Assembly (NCBI RefSeq): GCF_026626335.1
Contig: NZ_JAPNTZ010000010.1
Location: 124,001-188,000, forward strand
Length of the DNA stretch: 64,000 bases
Source of the DNA: Paractinoplanes pyxinae
GTDB taxonomy: Bacteria; Actinomycetota; Actinomycetes; Mycobacteriales; Micromonosporaceae
Direction: 5' to 3'
Positions within the stretch are counted from its first letter, which is position 1. Each line of letters begins with the position of its first letter. A program made the translations under genes and the position numbers. The notes under the pieces were generated by a model. The model saw only the letters and a program-made list of their open reading frames with translations, made no database searches and was not told the origin of the DNA. Positions 48,928 to 58,067 of this stretch are shown in pieces.

Positions 48928-51401
48928 ACGGCGAGCTGCTCCGCGGCCACGGCGTCCCAGTCGAGATGGCGTACGGAATCGGGCCCGGCCGCGCCGAGTC
49001 GGCGGCACTCGGCCGGATCGTTGGCCAGCCGGAGCAGCTCCTGCGCGAAACCCTCCACGTCGAAGGCCGGCACCGGAGCCCCGACGTGCGGGCGTACCAG
49101 CGCCCGCAGGCACGGAATGTCGAACGCCACCACCGGCGTGCCGACAGCGAGCGATTCCGCGGCCACCATGCCGAAGGTCTCGTAGCGGCTCGGCATGCAC
49201 ACCAGGCGGGCCTCGGCCAGCACGTCGAACCGGGCCGCTCCGTCCACCCGGCCCAGCCAGTGAACTCTTTTGGCGATACCGAGGCGGGCCGCACGCTCCC
49301 GTAGCTCTGCCTCGTCCGGGCCGTCGCCGACGATGTACAGGTCCGACTTGGTGTACGGCGCGGCCCACGCATAGGCGTCGAGCAGCAGGTCCATCCCCTT
49401 CTGCGCGATCTCCAGCCGGCCCAGGAAGAGCAGGTGGTCGCCGCGAGCCCGCGGCGCGGTGTGCCAGGCGGCCGGCTCGAGCCCGTTGGGGACGGCCCGC
49501 ACCGCCGCTCTCGGGTTGCGCCGGCGCAGCTCGCCGGCAAGGTCCTCGCTGACCGCGACCAGAGTCTCGTGCGCGCCGACACCGAGGCGCTCGACGAGGT
49601 GGAACGGCACCTTGTACTGCTTGGCCTTGTCGGCCGCGAAGAGCCACTGCACGACCCCGACCACCGGCGTACGGGTCAGGTAGGGCACCGCGATGCTCGA
49701 GAAGGGCGCCGCGAAGTCCTCGACGATCACGTCGGGCCGCCAGCGGCGTTCGAGGCGACCCAGCCCGGTCAGCACCGCGCCGAAGTAGGCCAGCAGCGAC
49801 GGGAAGTGCCCGGCCGACAGCGGTCCGATCCGCCAGCCGCAGGGCACGTAGCGGACCCCGTCCTGGACCCGCTCGGCGAAGCCCGGATAGCGGCTGCAGA
49901 CGACGACCACCTCGACACCGGCCGCGGCCAGCCGGCGGTTGACCTCGTGGGTCCGTACGGATCCGCCGCCCGCTCCGGGCCGGGCCGGGTCCTCGAAACC
50001 GAGGTGCAGCACCCGCAGCGGCCCGTCGGGACGGGGACGAGGGCGCACGGCCAGCAGGGTGAGCGCGCCGGCCACCGCGGCCGTGCCCAGCCACAGCGCG
50101 GGCCGATCGGAAACGAGCCGCAGGGCGACCCAGGCGAGCGCGGCGGCCGGGGCGGCCCTCAGCACGATCGGCAGCATGTGGCGGACGAGCACGCTCAGGC
50201 CGGCGGCGGCGCCCAGCACGACCACCGCCGACATCCAGGCCAGCAGCCTGGGATCGTGGGCGGTGAGCACGTACCCGGTCGCTCCGGCCGCCACCGCGAC
50301 CGCCAGCACGCCGGCGGCAAAGCGCAGTTGCCCCCGGGCCTGCAGGTAGGCCACCAGCAGAGTCGCGAGCGCTCCGCCGAAGCCGGCCAGCGCGAGCGCC
50401 GGCAGCAGATGGATCGAAGCGACGTACTCGGCCGGCAGCACCAGTTCGACCAGCGACGCCGGCAAGGTCGCGGCACCCGCGGTCACCACGCCACCGAGAA
50501 GCAGGAAGGTACGCAGCGTGCCGCGGAAGGCCCGGCCCGCCTCGGCTTCCCCGGCCGCGTCGACCAGCCGGGGGAACGCGGCCGTGGCCAAAGCGGTGGC
50601 CAGGAACAGCGGGATCCGCGCCAGCACGAGCAGCGCCTGATAGCCGGCCAGGCCATCACCGCCGCGTTGCATCGCCGCTCCGATCACCACGTCGAGCGTG
50701 AGCAGCAGCGACAGCGCCGCCTGACCCGAAGCCAAGCCGGCGGCGTGCCGCGCGAGCGCCCGGCGCTCCGGACCGGATTCGTCGGCGCCGGGCCGGGCCA
50801 GGGCTCCCCAGAGGTCGGGACCCAGAGCGAGCAAGCTCCACAGCGCCGCCGTGGCCGCACCCACCGCGAAGGCGCCGATCACGCCGGCGCTGCCCCAGCC
50901 GGCCAGCGCCGCCAGCACGCCCAGCGCGACCCGGACCACGACCTCGATGATGCGGACGCCGGCCAGCGCACCGAACGACTGCTCGCCCTGGAGCACGCCC
51001 GCCCCCACCGCGCAGAGCAGGATGAAGGCGGCGGCGAGGGCCTCGCCGACCAGCAGCGCGGGCGGCGCGTAGGAGGCCGACGCCACGGCCAGGGCGAGAA
51101 CGGCGACGACAGCGAGGCCCACGCTGGCGCCCAGCCCGAAGCGGATGGCCCGGCGCCGGCGGGCGTCACCGCGGTGGCTCAGAACTGTTTCCCGGGCCAT
51201 GACCCACGGCACCGCGGCACTCGCGACTGTGCCGACTGTGAGCAGCAGAGTGGACACTGCCGCGAAACGGGAGAACTCGCCCGCCGGCAACAAGTGGACC
51301 AGAACCAGGGACAGGCCGTAATTGGCGACGCCGGTCAGTCCGGTCGCGGCCAGCAACAGGCCGGCGCCACCCGGCGCGGACCTGCGATGCCGGCCGCTCA
51401 C
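48780..51401 (-). CDS. Fusion of polysaccharide flippase-like membrane domain with GT4 glycosyltransferase
   Basis: 873 aa. Residues 1 to about 455: a Wzx/MATE-like membrane domain with about twelve helices (GLLLAATGLTGVANYGLSLV at the start, ANYLQARGQLRF-type later). Residues about 465-825: a GT-B glycosyltransferase of family 4 (LRVLHLGFEDPARPGAGGGS, then AVRAVPNGLEPAAWH, LLFLGRLEIAQKGMDLLLDA, and the EX7E region CMPSRYETFGMVAAESLAVG). One chain would both add a sugar and move the lipid-linked product. It starts by GTGA overlap from the preceding gene. The last 48 residues overlap the convergent methyltransferase gene and are low in complexity. Confidence 0.87.
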   Translation of the reverse strand: MSGRHRRSAPGGAGLLLAATGLTGVANYGLSLVLVHLLPAGEFSRFAAVSTLLLTVGTVASAAVPWVMARETVLSHRGDARRRRAIRFGLGASVGLAVVAVLALAVASASYAPPALLVGEALAAAFILLCAVGAGVLQGEQSFGALAGVRIIEVVVRVALGVLAALAGWGSAGVIGAFAVGAATAALWSLLALGPDLWGALARPGADESGPERRALARHAAGLASGQAALSLLLTLDVVIGAAMQRGGDGLAGYQALLVLARIPLFLATALATAAFPRLVDAAGEAEAGRAFRGTLRTFLLLGGVVTAGAATLPASLVELVLPAEYVASIHLLPALALAGFGGALATLLVAYLQARGQLRFAAGVLAVAVAAGATGYVLTAHDPRLLAWMSAVVVLGAAAGLSVLVRHMLPIVLRAAPAAALAWVALRLVSDRPALWLGTAAVAGALTLLAVRPRPRPDGPLRVLHLGFEDPARPGAGGGSVRTHEVNRRLAAAGVEVVVVCSRYPGFAERVQDGVRYVPCGWRIGPLSAGHFPSLLAYFGAVLTGLGRLERRWRPDVIVEDFAAPFSSIAVPYLTRTPVVGVVQWLFAADKAKQYKVPFHLVERLGVGAHETLVAVSEDLAGELRRRNPRAAVRAVPNGLEPAAWHTAPRARGDHLLFLGRLEIAQKGMDLLLDAYAWAAPYTKSDLYIVGDGPDEAELRERAARLGIAKRVHWLGRVDGAARFDVLAEARLVCMPSRYETFGMVAAESLAVGTPVVAFDIPCLRALVRPHVGAPVPAFDVEGFAQELLRLANDPAECRRLGAAGPDSVRHLDWDAVAAEQLAVYCSVVPGVLSTAIRKSESAVNGRRSHVPRSRSAVRPAEVASARKSSKG

Positions 51402-54385
51402 CGCTGTGCCGTTCCGTGGCCGGCCAGCTCACGGACGTCGTAGACGCGCAGGTCGCCCATCGTGCGGCCGTGGCTGGTGAACACGACGGAGGCGCGGGCG
51501 TCCAAGGCGTGGACGAACTCGGGGCGGGCGTGCCCGTATCCCCGCTCGGCCAACGCGGTCGAGATCACCACGTAGTCGACCCGGTTGGCGCGCAACGACG
51601 CCACGTCGGCCCACTGCCCGAGGCGTACGCCGGTCAGCACGAACTGCGCAACGTCCTCGGTGGTGGCGACGGTGCTGCCCGGCGGGAACCCGCGCGGCGC
51701 CCACGCCAGCAGCTCGCGATACGTGTCGTCCGGGCGGAAGCGGACGTCGGCCCAGATGCCGGCGTTGCCCGCGAACAGCACGGCCGCCGTGACCCCGGCC
51801 AGCACGCCGACCAGGCGCCGGTGGCTGACCGCCCGCCGGGGCCCGGGCAGGCGCAGCGCGATGTCCAGCCCGGCCGCGGTGACCACGACGCTGGTCACCA
51901 CCACCGGATAGAACATCTGCTCCTCGAGGGTGCCGAACCCGACCGCGTACCCGATGAAGGCGAACGCTCCCACTCCCAGCGCGAGCACGACCGAGGCGCC
52001 GCCCGCGGCCGGCAGGAACTGCCATGGCCGGCGTCGCCGGGCGGCGAGCAAAGCCACGGTGGCGAGCCCGCCCACGGTGATGAGGAGGTAAGACGCCCCG
52101 AAGCTGGTCAGGTTCGCGACCACCCGCGAACCGAGGGACTCGGCGCCGGGTTGGTTGAAGCCGGTGACCTGGTGGGCGCCGGTGACGCGGGCCAGGCCGG
52201 TCGCCTTCTCGGCCCACCACTGCGGCAGGATTCCCAGCGCGGCCATGGCGATCACGTACCCGGCGTACGCCAAGGCGGCCGTGACCAGGGCGCTCAGTCG
52301 CATTCGCCGGCGGACCCGGTTGGTGGTGAACAGCAGCAGGACCAGCGGAACGATCGTGACGAAGACGTACCACTCCTTGGTCAGCACTGACGCGCCGAAG
52401 AACAAGCCGGCGAGGACACCCCAGGCCACGGCGCCGCGGGTGCGTCGCGGACGGATCGTCAGCACCACCAGCCCGAGCAGCGCCCAGGCCATGGCCGGCG
52501 CCTCGAGCATGACCCGGCTGTCGAAGCGCAGCAGGAAAGGGTCGAGCGCGAGCAGCAGACCGGCGCCCAACGCGATCGGCCACCGGACGATCCGGGCCAG
52601 CAGCAGGGTCGCCGCCGCGCAGCCCACGGCGCCGGCGACGGCGGCTACCGGGCGGGCGTCGAGCACCAGCGACGTCGTGCCGGCAGGCAGCCCGACGGCG
52701 TCGAACACACCAGCCAGCACCAGGAAGAAACCCGGTGGATGCAGGTGGAACGGGCCGCCGTTGAGGGTCAGGCCGGCCCCGTCGACCAGATTGCGGGCGA
52801 CCATCGCGTACGAGATCTCGTCGACGAAGATGTCGTAGGCGCGCCCGATGGCGATCAACCGCACCGTGAGCGCGAGCAGGAACACGCCCAGCGGCAGGAT
52901 CAGCCGGCGCAGACGGCCGGGCCGGTCCGGTACGGCCGCGACCCCGGTCGACGGGTTCGGGCCGGTGTCCCGGGTCGGCGGGTGCATCTGCCAGCCCAGC
53001 AGGTCGCGGTGCCGGGCGAGGCGGATGCGGGCGTCCGGTCCGGCCACGTCGAGCCGCTGCAGCACCTTGTGCGCGTCCTGCTCGTCGGCCCCGACGAGCA
53101 GCAGCGACGCCCGGTTGCCGTCGACGTCGAGCTGGTCGGTGACCCGCAGGCCGGTGAGGTCGGCCCGCCGCAGATCGGCGGCCGGCATGGTGACCAGCGT
53201 CGCGCTGTCCGAGCCGGGGCGTCGTTCGCTCGGCGCGAGCGTGAGCCGCTGCTCCTCGGCGGTGAGCACGGCGGTGAGATGCGCGGCGGTGGCGGCCCAG
53301 GTGAAGCGGGCCGCCCAGGCCGCGCAACGGCGGGCATAGGCATCGGCGGCGCGCGGATCCGAGAGTTCTCGTAGCGCGGTGTCCAATGCGCTGTAGAGCC
53401 GGCCCGGGAGCTCGTCATCGGCGCCGGGCTCGGCCAGCCAGCCGGTCTCGCCGGGGCGGATCGTGTCGCGCAGGCCGGGCACCGAGAAGGCGACTGCGGG
53501 GACACCGGCCGCCGCGGCCTCCATGACCGAGAGTCCCCAGCCCTCGCCCATCGAGGCGCTCGCCGTGAGCCAGGCCGAGTCGACCAGCGCGTCCCGAGCG
53601 GCGTCGCCGACCCGGCCGTGGAAGACGACGCGCGGCCCCAGCTGCAGCTCGGCGGCGAGACGCTCCAGCCCTGCCCGGGCCTCGCCGTCGCCCACGAGAT
53701 GGAGCTCGACACCCGGCGGCAGCGCGCGCAGAAGTACGTCGAAGCGCTTCTGAGTGACGAGCCGGCCGACGCAGACGATCCGGGGGACCCGGTTGGGGCG
53801 GCGGGGACGCGGCGGCGGCATCTCCTGACCGCACGGAGCGAGGTGAACCGGGCCGCGCATCGAGAGCCGGCGGCGGATCTCCGCCCGCGACGACGGCGAG
53901 ACCGCGGCCAGCGCACGACTGCCGTAGACGGCCCGGCTGCCCTGGTTCTCGAGGAACTGGCCGACCCGGGCCGCCGGCTTGGGAAAGTGCACCAGGAACT
54001 GATCCTGGTGCACGTGGTGGATGAGCAGCGCGATCGGCGTGCGGCCGCTCAGCGCCAGCGGTGTGAAGAACGGGATGCCGTTCTGCGAGTCGATGACTCC
54101 GTCGATGACGCCGCGGTTCCGGAGCAGCCAGAACAACACGAAAAGATAAACCGTGTACGTGCCACCGCCGCGCACGACAGAACCGAACGCCGCCTCCGAA
54201 CGGCGGCTCTGACCCTTCGCCCGCGCCGTCACGTAGGTGACCCGGACGCCCTCGCGGTGCAGTTCGGCGGCGACCCGCTCGCAGTAGAGCTCGGCCCCAC
54301 CGGCGGACGGATGGCCGCTGTCGCGCCAATTGCAGATCACGACGTGCCGGCCCTGCCAGGGATGGTTCCCGTGCCGGCCGTTCAC
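51398..54385 (-). CDS. Fusion of GT4 glycosyltransferase with GT39/PMT-like membrane mannosyltransferase domain
   Basis: 995 aa from GTG 54385. Residues 1 to about 400: GT-B/GT4 (VVICNWRDSGHPSAGGAELY, SPSSRAEIRRRLSMRGPVHL, RIVCVGRLVTQKRFDVLLRA, then SASMGEGWGLSVMEAAAAGV). After a linker of about 75 residues, eleven or so transmembrane helices (from residue 480) form an ArnT/PMT-like GT-C domain: IDIFVDEISYAMVARNLVDG-type acidic Asp-Glu loop 1, then DSRVMLEAPAMAWALLG. This would add a sugar from a polyprenyl-phosphate donor supplied by the GT2 encoded upstream. It overlaps both neighbours by 4 nt. Confidence 0.87.
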   Translation of the reverse strand: MNGRHGNHPWQGRHVVICNWRDSGHPSAGGAELYCERVAAELHREGVRVTYVTARAKGQSRRSEAAFGSVVRGGGTYTVYLFVLFWLLRNRGVIDGVIDSQNGIPFFTPLALSGRTPIALLIHHVHQDQFLVHFPKPAARVGQFLENQGSRAVYGSRALAAVSPSSRAEIRRRLSMRGPVHLAPCGQEMPPPRPRRPNRVPRIVCVGRLVTQKRFDVLLRALPPGVELHLVGDGEARAGLERLAAELQLGPRVVFHGRVGDAARDALVDSAWLTASASMGEGWGLSVMEAAAAGVPAVAFSVPGLRDTIRPGETGWLAEPGADDELPGRLYSALDTALRELSDPRAADAYARRCAAWAARFTWAATAAHLTAVLTAEEQRLTLAPSERRPGSDSATLVTMPAADLRRADLTGLRVTDQLDVDGNRASLLLVGADEQDAHKVLQRLDVAGPDARIRLARHRDLLGWQMHPPTRDTGPNPSTGVAAVPDRPGRLRRLILPLGVFLLALTVRLIAIGRAYDIFVDEISYAMVARNLVDGAGLTLNGGPFHLHPPGFFLVLAGVFDAVGLPAGTTSLVLDARPVAAVAGAVGCAAATLLLARIVRWPIALGAGLLLALDPFLLRFDSRVMLEAPAMAWALLGLVVLTIRPRRTRGAVAWGVLAGLFFGASVLTKEWYVFVTIVPLVLLLFTTNRVRRRMRLSALVTAALAYAGYVIAMAALGILPQWWAEKATGLARVTGAHQVTGFNQPGAESLGSRVVANLTSFGASYLLITVGGLATVALLAARRRRPWQFLPAAGGASVVLALGVGAFAFIGYAVGFGTLEEQMFYPVVVTSVVVTAAGLDIALRLPGPRRAVSHRRLVGVLAGVTAAVLFAGNAGIWADVRFRPDDTYRELLAWAPRGFPPGSTVATTEDVAQFVLTGVRLGQWADVASLRANRVDYVVISTALAERGYGHARPEFVHALDARASVVFTSHGRTMGDLRVYDVRELAGHGTAQR

Positions 54386-55143
54386 CGCGCCCCCACCGGC
54401 GCCGGGATCTCCCGCCGCAGGCGCCACAGTTCGTGCACGACCCGGCGCCCGTCGGTCACCGGCCGGAAGGTCGAGCCCTCCTGATCGCGCCAGGCCACGG
54501 GGATCTCGACCATGCCCAGGCCCAGCGCCCGGGCGCGCGCCACAACCTCCAGGTCGAACGCGAAGCCGGTGAGCCGGACCTGGGAGAACACGGCGCGGGC
54601 GGCTCCGGCCTCGAAGAACTTGAAACCGCACTGGGTGTCGGCGACCGGCCCGGAATAGCGGCGGGTCAGCATGCGGAACCCGTTGCCGCCGAGCCGCCGG
54701 ACCAAGGGCTGGCGCAGCTCCAGCCGCGCCCCCTCGCACCGCCGGGAACCGATGACCACCTGGTGACCCGCACGCAGCTGGTCCAGCACGTCGTCGATCG
54801 CCTCGGCCGGCGTGGCCAGGTCGGCGTCGCAGAAGCCGACCCAGCGGGCAGTGGTAGTGAGCATTCCGCGCGCGACGGCGGCCCCCTTGCCCCGGCGCGA
54901 GCACCCGGTGACCGTCACGGGCACGCCGACGGCGGCGACCCGGTCGACCACTTCGGTCGTCCGGTCGCTGCTGCCGTTGTCGACGACGCGCAGAGCCCCG
55001 TCGATGCCGCGGCGGTGCAGATGCCGCGCGAGAGCGTACAGAGTCTCGCTGAGCCGGCGTTCCTCGTTGTAAGCCGGAATCAGGATCTCGAGTTCGCGGT
55101 GGCGGCGTACCGCCGCGCGACCCCGAAAAACCGTGCTGGACAC
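54382..55143 (-). CDS. Polyprenyl-phosphate glycosyltransferase (GT2, DPM1-like)
   Basis: 253 aa. GT-A fold: ELEILIPAYNEERRLSETLY near residue 17, metal-binding DAD in WVGFCDADLATPAEAID near 105, then VIGSRRCEGARLELRQPLVR and the FKFFEAGAARAVFSQVRLTG region typical of dolichyl/polyprenyl-phosphate sugar synthases. It lacks membrane helices at the C-terminus. It is first in the operon GT2, GT4-PMT fusion, flippase-GT4 fusion. It probably makes the polyprenyl-phosphate sugar used by the GT-C domain of the next gene. Confidence 0.9.
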   Translation of the reverse strand: MSSTVFRGRAAVRRHRELEILIPAYNEERRLSETLYALARHLHRRGIDGALRVVDNGSSDRTTEVVDRVAAVGVPVTVTGCSRRGKGAAVARGMLTTTARWVGFCDADLATPAEAIDDVLDQLRAGHQVVIGSRRCEGARLELRQPLVRRLGGNGFRMLTRRYSGPVADTQCGFKFFEAGAARAVFSQVRLTGFAFDLEVVARARALGLGMVEIPVAWRDQEGSTFRPVTDGRRVVHELWRLRREIPAPVGAR

Positions 55144-55607
55144 GCTTTTCGCCCCTTGCCGAGGGTTGTCAGATAGGAACTCGGCGATCTTTTCAGCGAT
55201 CTCCCAGGCGCTTCCTCGTCTTTTCGGTCATGCGGTCGCCGCTGTTGGTGAGGGGTCGGACCGACCGCTTGACCAGGCATCGGTCGTTCGCCTCGCGACC
55301 TGGAGCCGATGAGCCGTGGCAATTTCGCCTGACCTTCGGTGAAAGGGAAATATCGTCGGGACGAATCGCCCCCAATCGGGTTTTCATGTTCGGCGACGAT
55401 GATGTTTCATTCGCGTTTCCGGCGACCCGAAAGTGATGGACACCACCACTCGAATGGGTGATTCGTGCCTGGTAATTGTCCATTAAGGAGATTAGAGAAT
55501 TGTTTTCGTCGATCAATTCCGGGGAATGCCCTCCGGCCGTCCCCCGTTCGCCGGCCGGCCGCGAGGTCGTCCGGTAAGCCGGGCGTAACACCCTGGAAAA
55601 ATCTCCG
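55144..55607. other. Intergenic region with no supported gene
   Basis: About 460 nt of noticeably lower GC content between the divergent glycan operon and the lyase operon. It should contain the promoter of the GT2 gene. A reading frame on the minus strand (55193-55654) was judged not to be coding: it has no Shine-Dalgarno, no recognisable domain, and it runs through the operators. I see no RNA gene here. Confidence 0.6.
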
Positions 55608-55619
55608 CCGTTCAAACGG
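55608..55619. promoter_or_regulatory. Operator box 1: CCGTT-CA-AACGG
   Basis: 12-bp inverted repeat CCGTTCAAACGG directly upstream of the -35 of the lyase operon promoter. It shares the form YCGTTCAAACGR with box 2 (55653) and with the box at 63699. The centre-to-centre distance to box 2 is about 46 bp. Confidence 0.75.
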
Positions 55620-55647
55620 TTGCCTAGCACGTGGCCTGCGTCATACT
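55620..55647 (+). promoter_or_regulatory. Candidate promoter of the lyase-CUT2 operon
   Basis: TTGCCT (55620-55625), spacer of 16 nt, CATACT (55642-55647). It lies between the two operator boxes, so a bound regulator would cover both edges of the promoter. The -10 is an imperfect TATAAT match. Confidence 0.5.
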
Positions 55648-55652
55648 CTCGC

Positions 55653-55666
55653 ATCGTTCAAACGAT
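55653..55666. promoter_or_regulatory. Operator box 2: ATCGTT-CA-AACGAT
   Basis: 14-bp inverted repeat, perfect except for the two-base centre, located just after the -10 element. A repressor bound here would block transcription start. Confidence 0.75.
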
Positions 55667-55708
55667 TGAGTGCTGCTTCGAACGGGCACAGACGAGAGCG
55701 AGCGCGCC

Positions 55709-57037
55709 GTGGCCTTTGATCTTCTGACCCAGCTCGGCGGGGACGAGCCGATGGCGGCCGTCTTCTCTCAGCAGCGGGCCGTCACGGATTGGCTGCTGGT
55801 CGAGGCCGAGCTGGGCCGGGCGCTGGCGACGGCGGGCGTGATCGACCACGCCGCCGGTGAGCGGATCGCCCAGGCGTGCCGGCTCGACGTGATCGACCTG
55901 CCGCGGCTGTGGGCCGAGTCGGCCAACGTGGGCTACCCGATCTTCCCGCTCGTTCGGATGATCTGCGAGGCGCTGGAAGACCGTGATGCCGCGTTCGTGC
56001 ACTACGGCGCGACCACGCAAGACATCATGGACTGTGCTCTCGCCCTCCAGGTCCGCGACGCCGCGAGCCGCCTGCTCGAGCTGGTCGGCTCGGTCGGTGA
56101 CGGGCTCGCTCAGCTGGTCGAGGCGCACTCCGGCACCGTGATGGCCGGCCGCACCCACGCTCAGCAGGCCGTGCCCACCACCTTCGGGGCCAAGATGGCC
56201 GTCTTCCTGTCCGAGATGACCCGGCACCGCGCCCGCCTCGTCCGCGCTCGTGAGGCCGTGTCGGTGGTCTCGCTGTTCGGTGCGGGCGGCACGTCGGCTG
56301 CCCTGGGCGAGACGGCCGGCGCGGTCCGCACCGATCTCGCGGCTCGTCTCGGGCTGGCCGACACCGAGCAGTCCTGGCACGTCGCCCGCGACCGGATCGG
56401 CGAGCTCACCCAGTCCGCCGCGCTGGCCGCGGCCTCGTGCGTGCGGCTCGGCCGTGAGGTCGTCGATCTTTCCCGTACGGAGGTGGGCGAGATCGCCGAG
56501 GCCGACGGCATGTATCGCGGCGCCTCGTCGACGATGCCGCAGAAGGCCAACCCCATCTCGTCCGAGCTGGCCGTCGGGTTCGGCGTCATGGCCGAGACCA
56601 ACGCGCAGGCCGTGCTGCGCGCCATCGAGGCCGGTCACGAGCGGGCCGCGGGGGAGTGGCAGGTCGAGTGGCAGGCCGTGCCGGCCACCCTCAATGCCGC
56701 CGCCGGCGCCCTGCGGGCCGCCGCCACCATCGCCAACGGGCTGCGCGTCTTCCCCGAGCGCATGGCGGCCAACCTCGAGCTCGACGGCGGCCGGCTGATG
56801 GCCGAGGCCTACATGATCGCCCTGGCCGCCGCCCTGGGGCGCGACAAGGCACACGAACTGGTGTACGGCGCGGTCCGGGATTCCCGGTCCGAGGGCTCCT
56901 CGTTGCGAGACGCCGTGCGCGCCAAGGTCGGGGACGTCACCTGGTCCACGATCGCGGACACCCTTCCCGAGCCCGCCGCCTACGTCGGCTCGGCCCGCCG
57001 AATCTGCGACGCCGCCCTCACCGAGTGGCGTGCCTGA
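55709..57037 (+). CDS. Fumarase/aspartase-superfamily lyase (PcaB/adenylosuccinate lyase-like)
   Basis: 442 aa from GTG 55709. The superfamily signature is in GASSTMPQKANPISSE near residue 275. Other landmarks are HYGATTQDIMDCALALQV near 105 and the catalytic His segment MAGRTHAQQAVPTTFGAKMA near 152. These enzymes eliminate fumarate from N- or O-succinyl compounds, or cycloisomerise carboxymuconate. It is the first gene of an operon whose other members import a sugar-like or nucleoside-like solute, so it may act on the imported compound. Which reaction it catalyses is not decided by sequence. The operators around its promoter are shared with a second locus. Confidence 0.9.
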   Translation: MAFDLLTQLGGDEPMAAVFSQQRAVTDWLLVEAELGRALATAGVIDHAAGERIAQACRLDVIDLPRLWAESANVGYPIFPLVRMICEALEDRDAAFVHYGATTQDIMDCALALQVRDAASRLLELVGSVGDGLAQLVEAHSGTVMAGRTHAQQAVPTTFGAKMAVFLSEMTRHRARLVRAREAVSVVSLFGAGGTSAALGETAGAVRTDLAARLGLADTEQSWHVARDRIGELTQSAALAAASCVRLGREVVDLSRTEVGEIAEADGMYRGASSTMPQKANPISSELAVGFGVMAETNAQAVLRAIEAGHERAAGEWQVEWQAVPATLNAAAGALRAAATIANGLRVFPERMAANLELDGGRLMAEAYMIALAAALGRDKAHELVYGAVRDSRSEGSSLRDAVRAKVGDVTWSTIADTLPEPAAYVGSARRICDAALTEWRA

Positions 57038-57071
57038 CCCTCTCCCTCACCGTCTCAACAGGAGCTTTCTC

Positions 57072-58067
57072 ATGAAATTGTCCCGGAGCCTGGCCGCCAC
57101 CGCCGGCCTGAGCCTTCTTCTGGCCGGCGCCGCCGCCTGCGACACCGAGTCGGCGTCCGAGTCCACCGCGGCCGCCGGCGCGTCCGCCCCGGCCAAGCAG
57201 CTCACCTTCGGCCTGGCCAATCAGCAGGAGTCGGTGACCTTCCCGGCCGCCCTGGCCAAGGGGGCCAAGGCCAAGGCCGACGAGCTCGGCATCAAGCTGG
57301 TGACCCTCGACTCGCAGGGCGACCAGCAGAAGCAGGCCAGCCAGATGCAGGACCTGATCGCGCAGAAGGTCGACGGCATCCTGCTCGTGCCGCTGTCGCC
57401 CGGCCCCGGCCAGGCGCTGGTCGACCAGGCGGCCGCCGCGAACATCCCGGTCGGCACCGTCCACGGGTACGTCGGCGCCAACCGTGACGTCGAAAGCCCG
57501 TACGACAAATTGAAGTTCATCGTCACCGAGAACGAGCGCGGCGCCGGCCAGACCGCGGGCGACATGGCGGTCAAAGAGGTGCCGGGCGGCAAGGTCGCGG
57601 TCATCACCGGCGCCCCCGGCTTCGACGAGAACACCACCCGCGTCGAGAAGTTCAAGGCCGCGCTCGACGCCAAGGGCGGCTACCAGATCGTCGCCACCCA
57701 GCCCGGCGGCTGGACCAAGCAGGACGGGCAGTCGGCCTGCCAGAACATCCTGGCCGCCACCCCCGACCTGGCCCTGATCTATGCGATCAGCGACGACATG
57801 GCGGTCGGCTGCGCGGCCGCGGTGAAGTCGGCCAACTCCAAGGCGAAGATCATCGGCGTCGGCGGTTCCGAGGCCGGCATCGCCGCGGTCAAGGACGGCA
57901 CCCTGGTCGGCACGGTCTGCTACAAGCCGTACGACTCGGGCGAGATGGCCGTGCAGCTGCTGCACGACGCCGTGACCGGCAAGCTCTCCGGCGCCCCGAA
58001 GACCACGTTCTACGACACCCCGGGCGTCACCAAGGCCAACGTCGACTCGTGCACGCCGCAATGGTGA
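57072..58067 (+). CDS. CUT2-type ABC substrate-binding lipoprotein (RbsB-like)
   Basis: 331 aa. Lipoprotein signal SLAATAGLSLLLAGAAACD with Cys at residue 22. Type I periplasmic-binding fold: KQLTFGLANQQESVTFPAAL, LIAQKVDGILLVPLSPGPGQ, NERGAGQTAGDMAVKEVPGG and ALIYAISDDMAVGCAAAVKS. It is specific to the ATPase/permease pair that follows. ATG 57072 has ACAGGAG in front. Confidence 0.93.
   Translation: MKLSRSLAATAGLSLLLAGAAACDTESASESTAAAGASAPAKQLTFGLANQQESVTFPAALAKGAKAKADELGIKLVTLDSQGDQQKQASQMQDLIAQKVDGILLVPLSPGPGQALVDQAAAANIPVGTVHGYVGANRDVESPYDKLKFIVTENERGAGQTAGDMAVKEVPGGKVAVITGAPGFDENTTRVEKFKAALDAKGGYQIVATQPGGWTKQDGQSACQNILAATPDLALIYAISDDMAVGCAAAVKSANSKAKIIGVGGSEAGIAAVKDGTLVGTVCYKPYDSGEMAVQLLHDAVTGKLSGAPKTTFYDTPGVTKANVDSCTPQW

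Noticed and set aside
51429..53327. Long alternative frame within the GT4-PMT fusion gene, and other Arg/Ala-rich frames across the window
   Set aside because: Same strand or antisense shadows of recognised genes; no motifs, no Shine-Dalgarno.
55193..55654. 153-codon frame on the minus strand in the intergenic region
   Set aside because: No ribosome-binding site, no similarity to any family, and it runs across the operator boxes and promoter.
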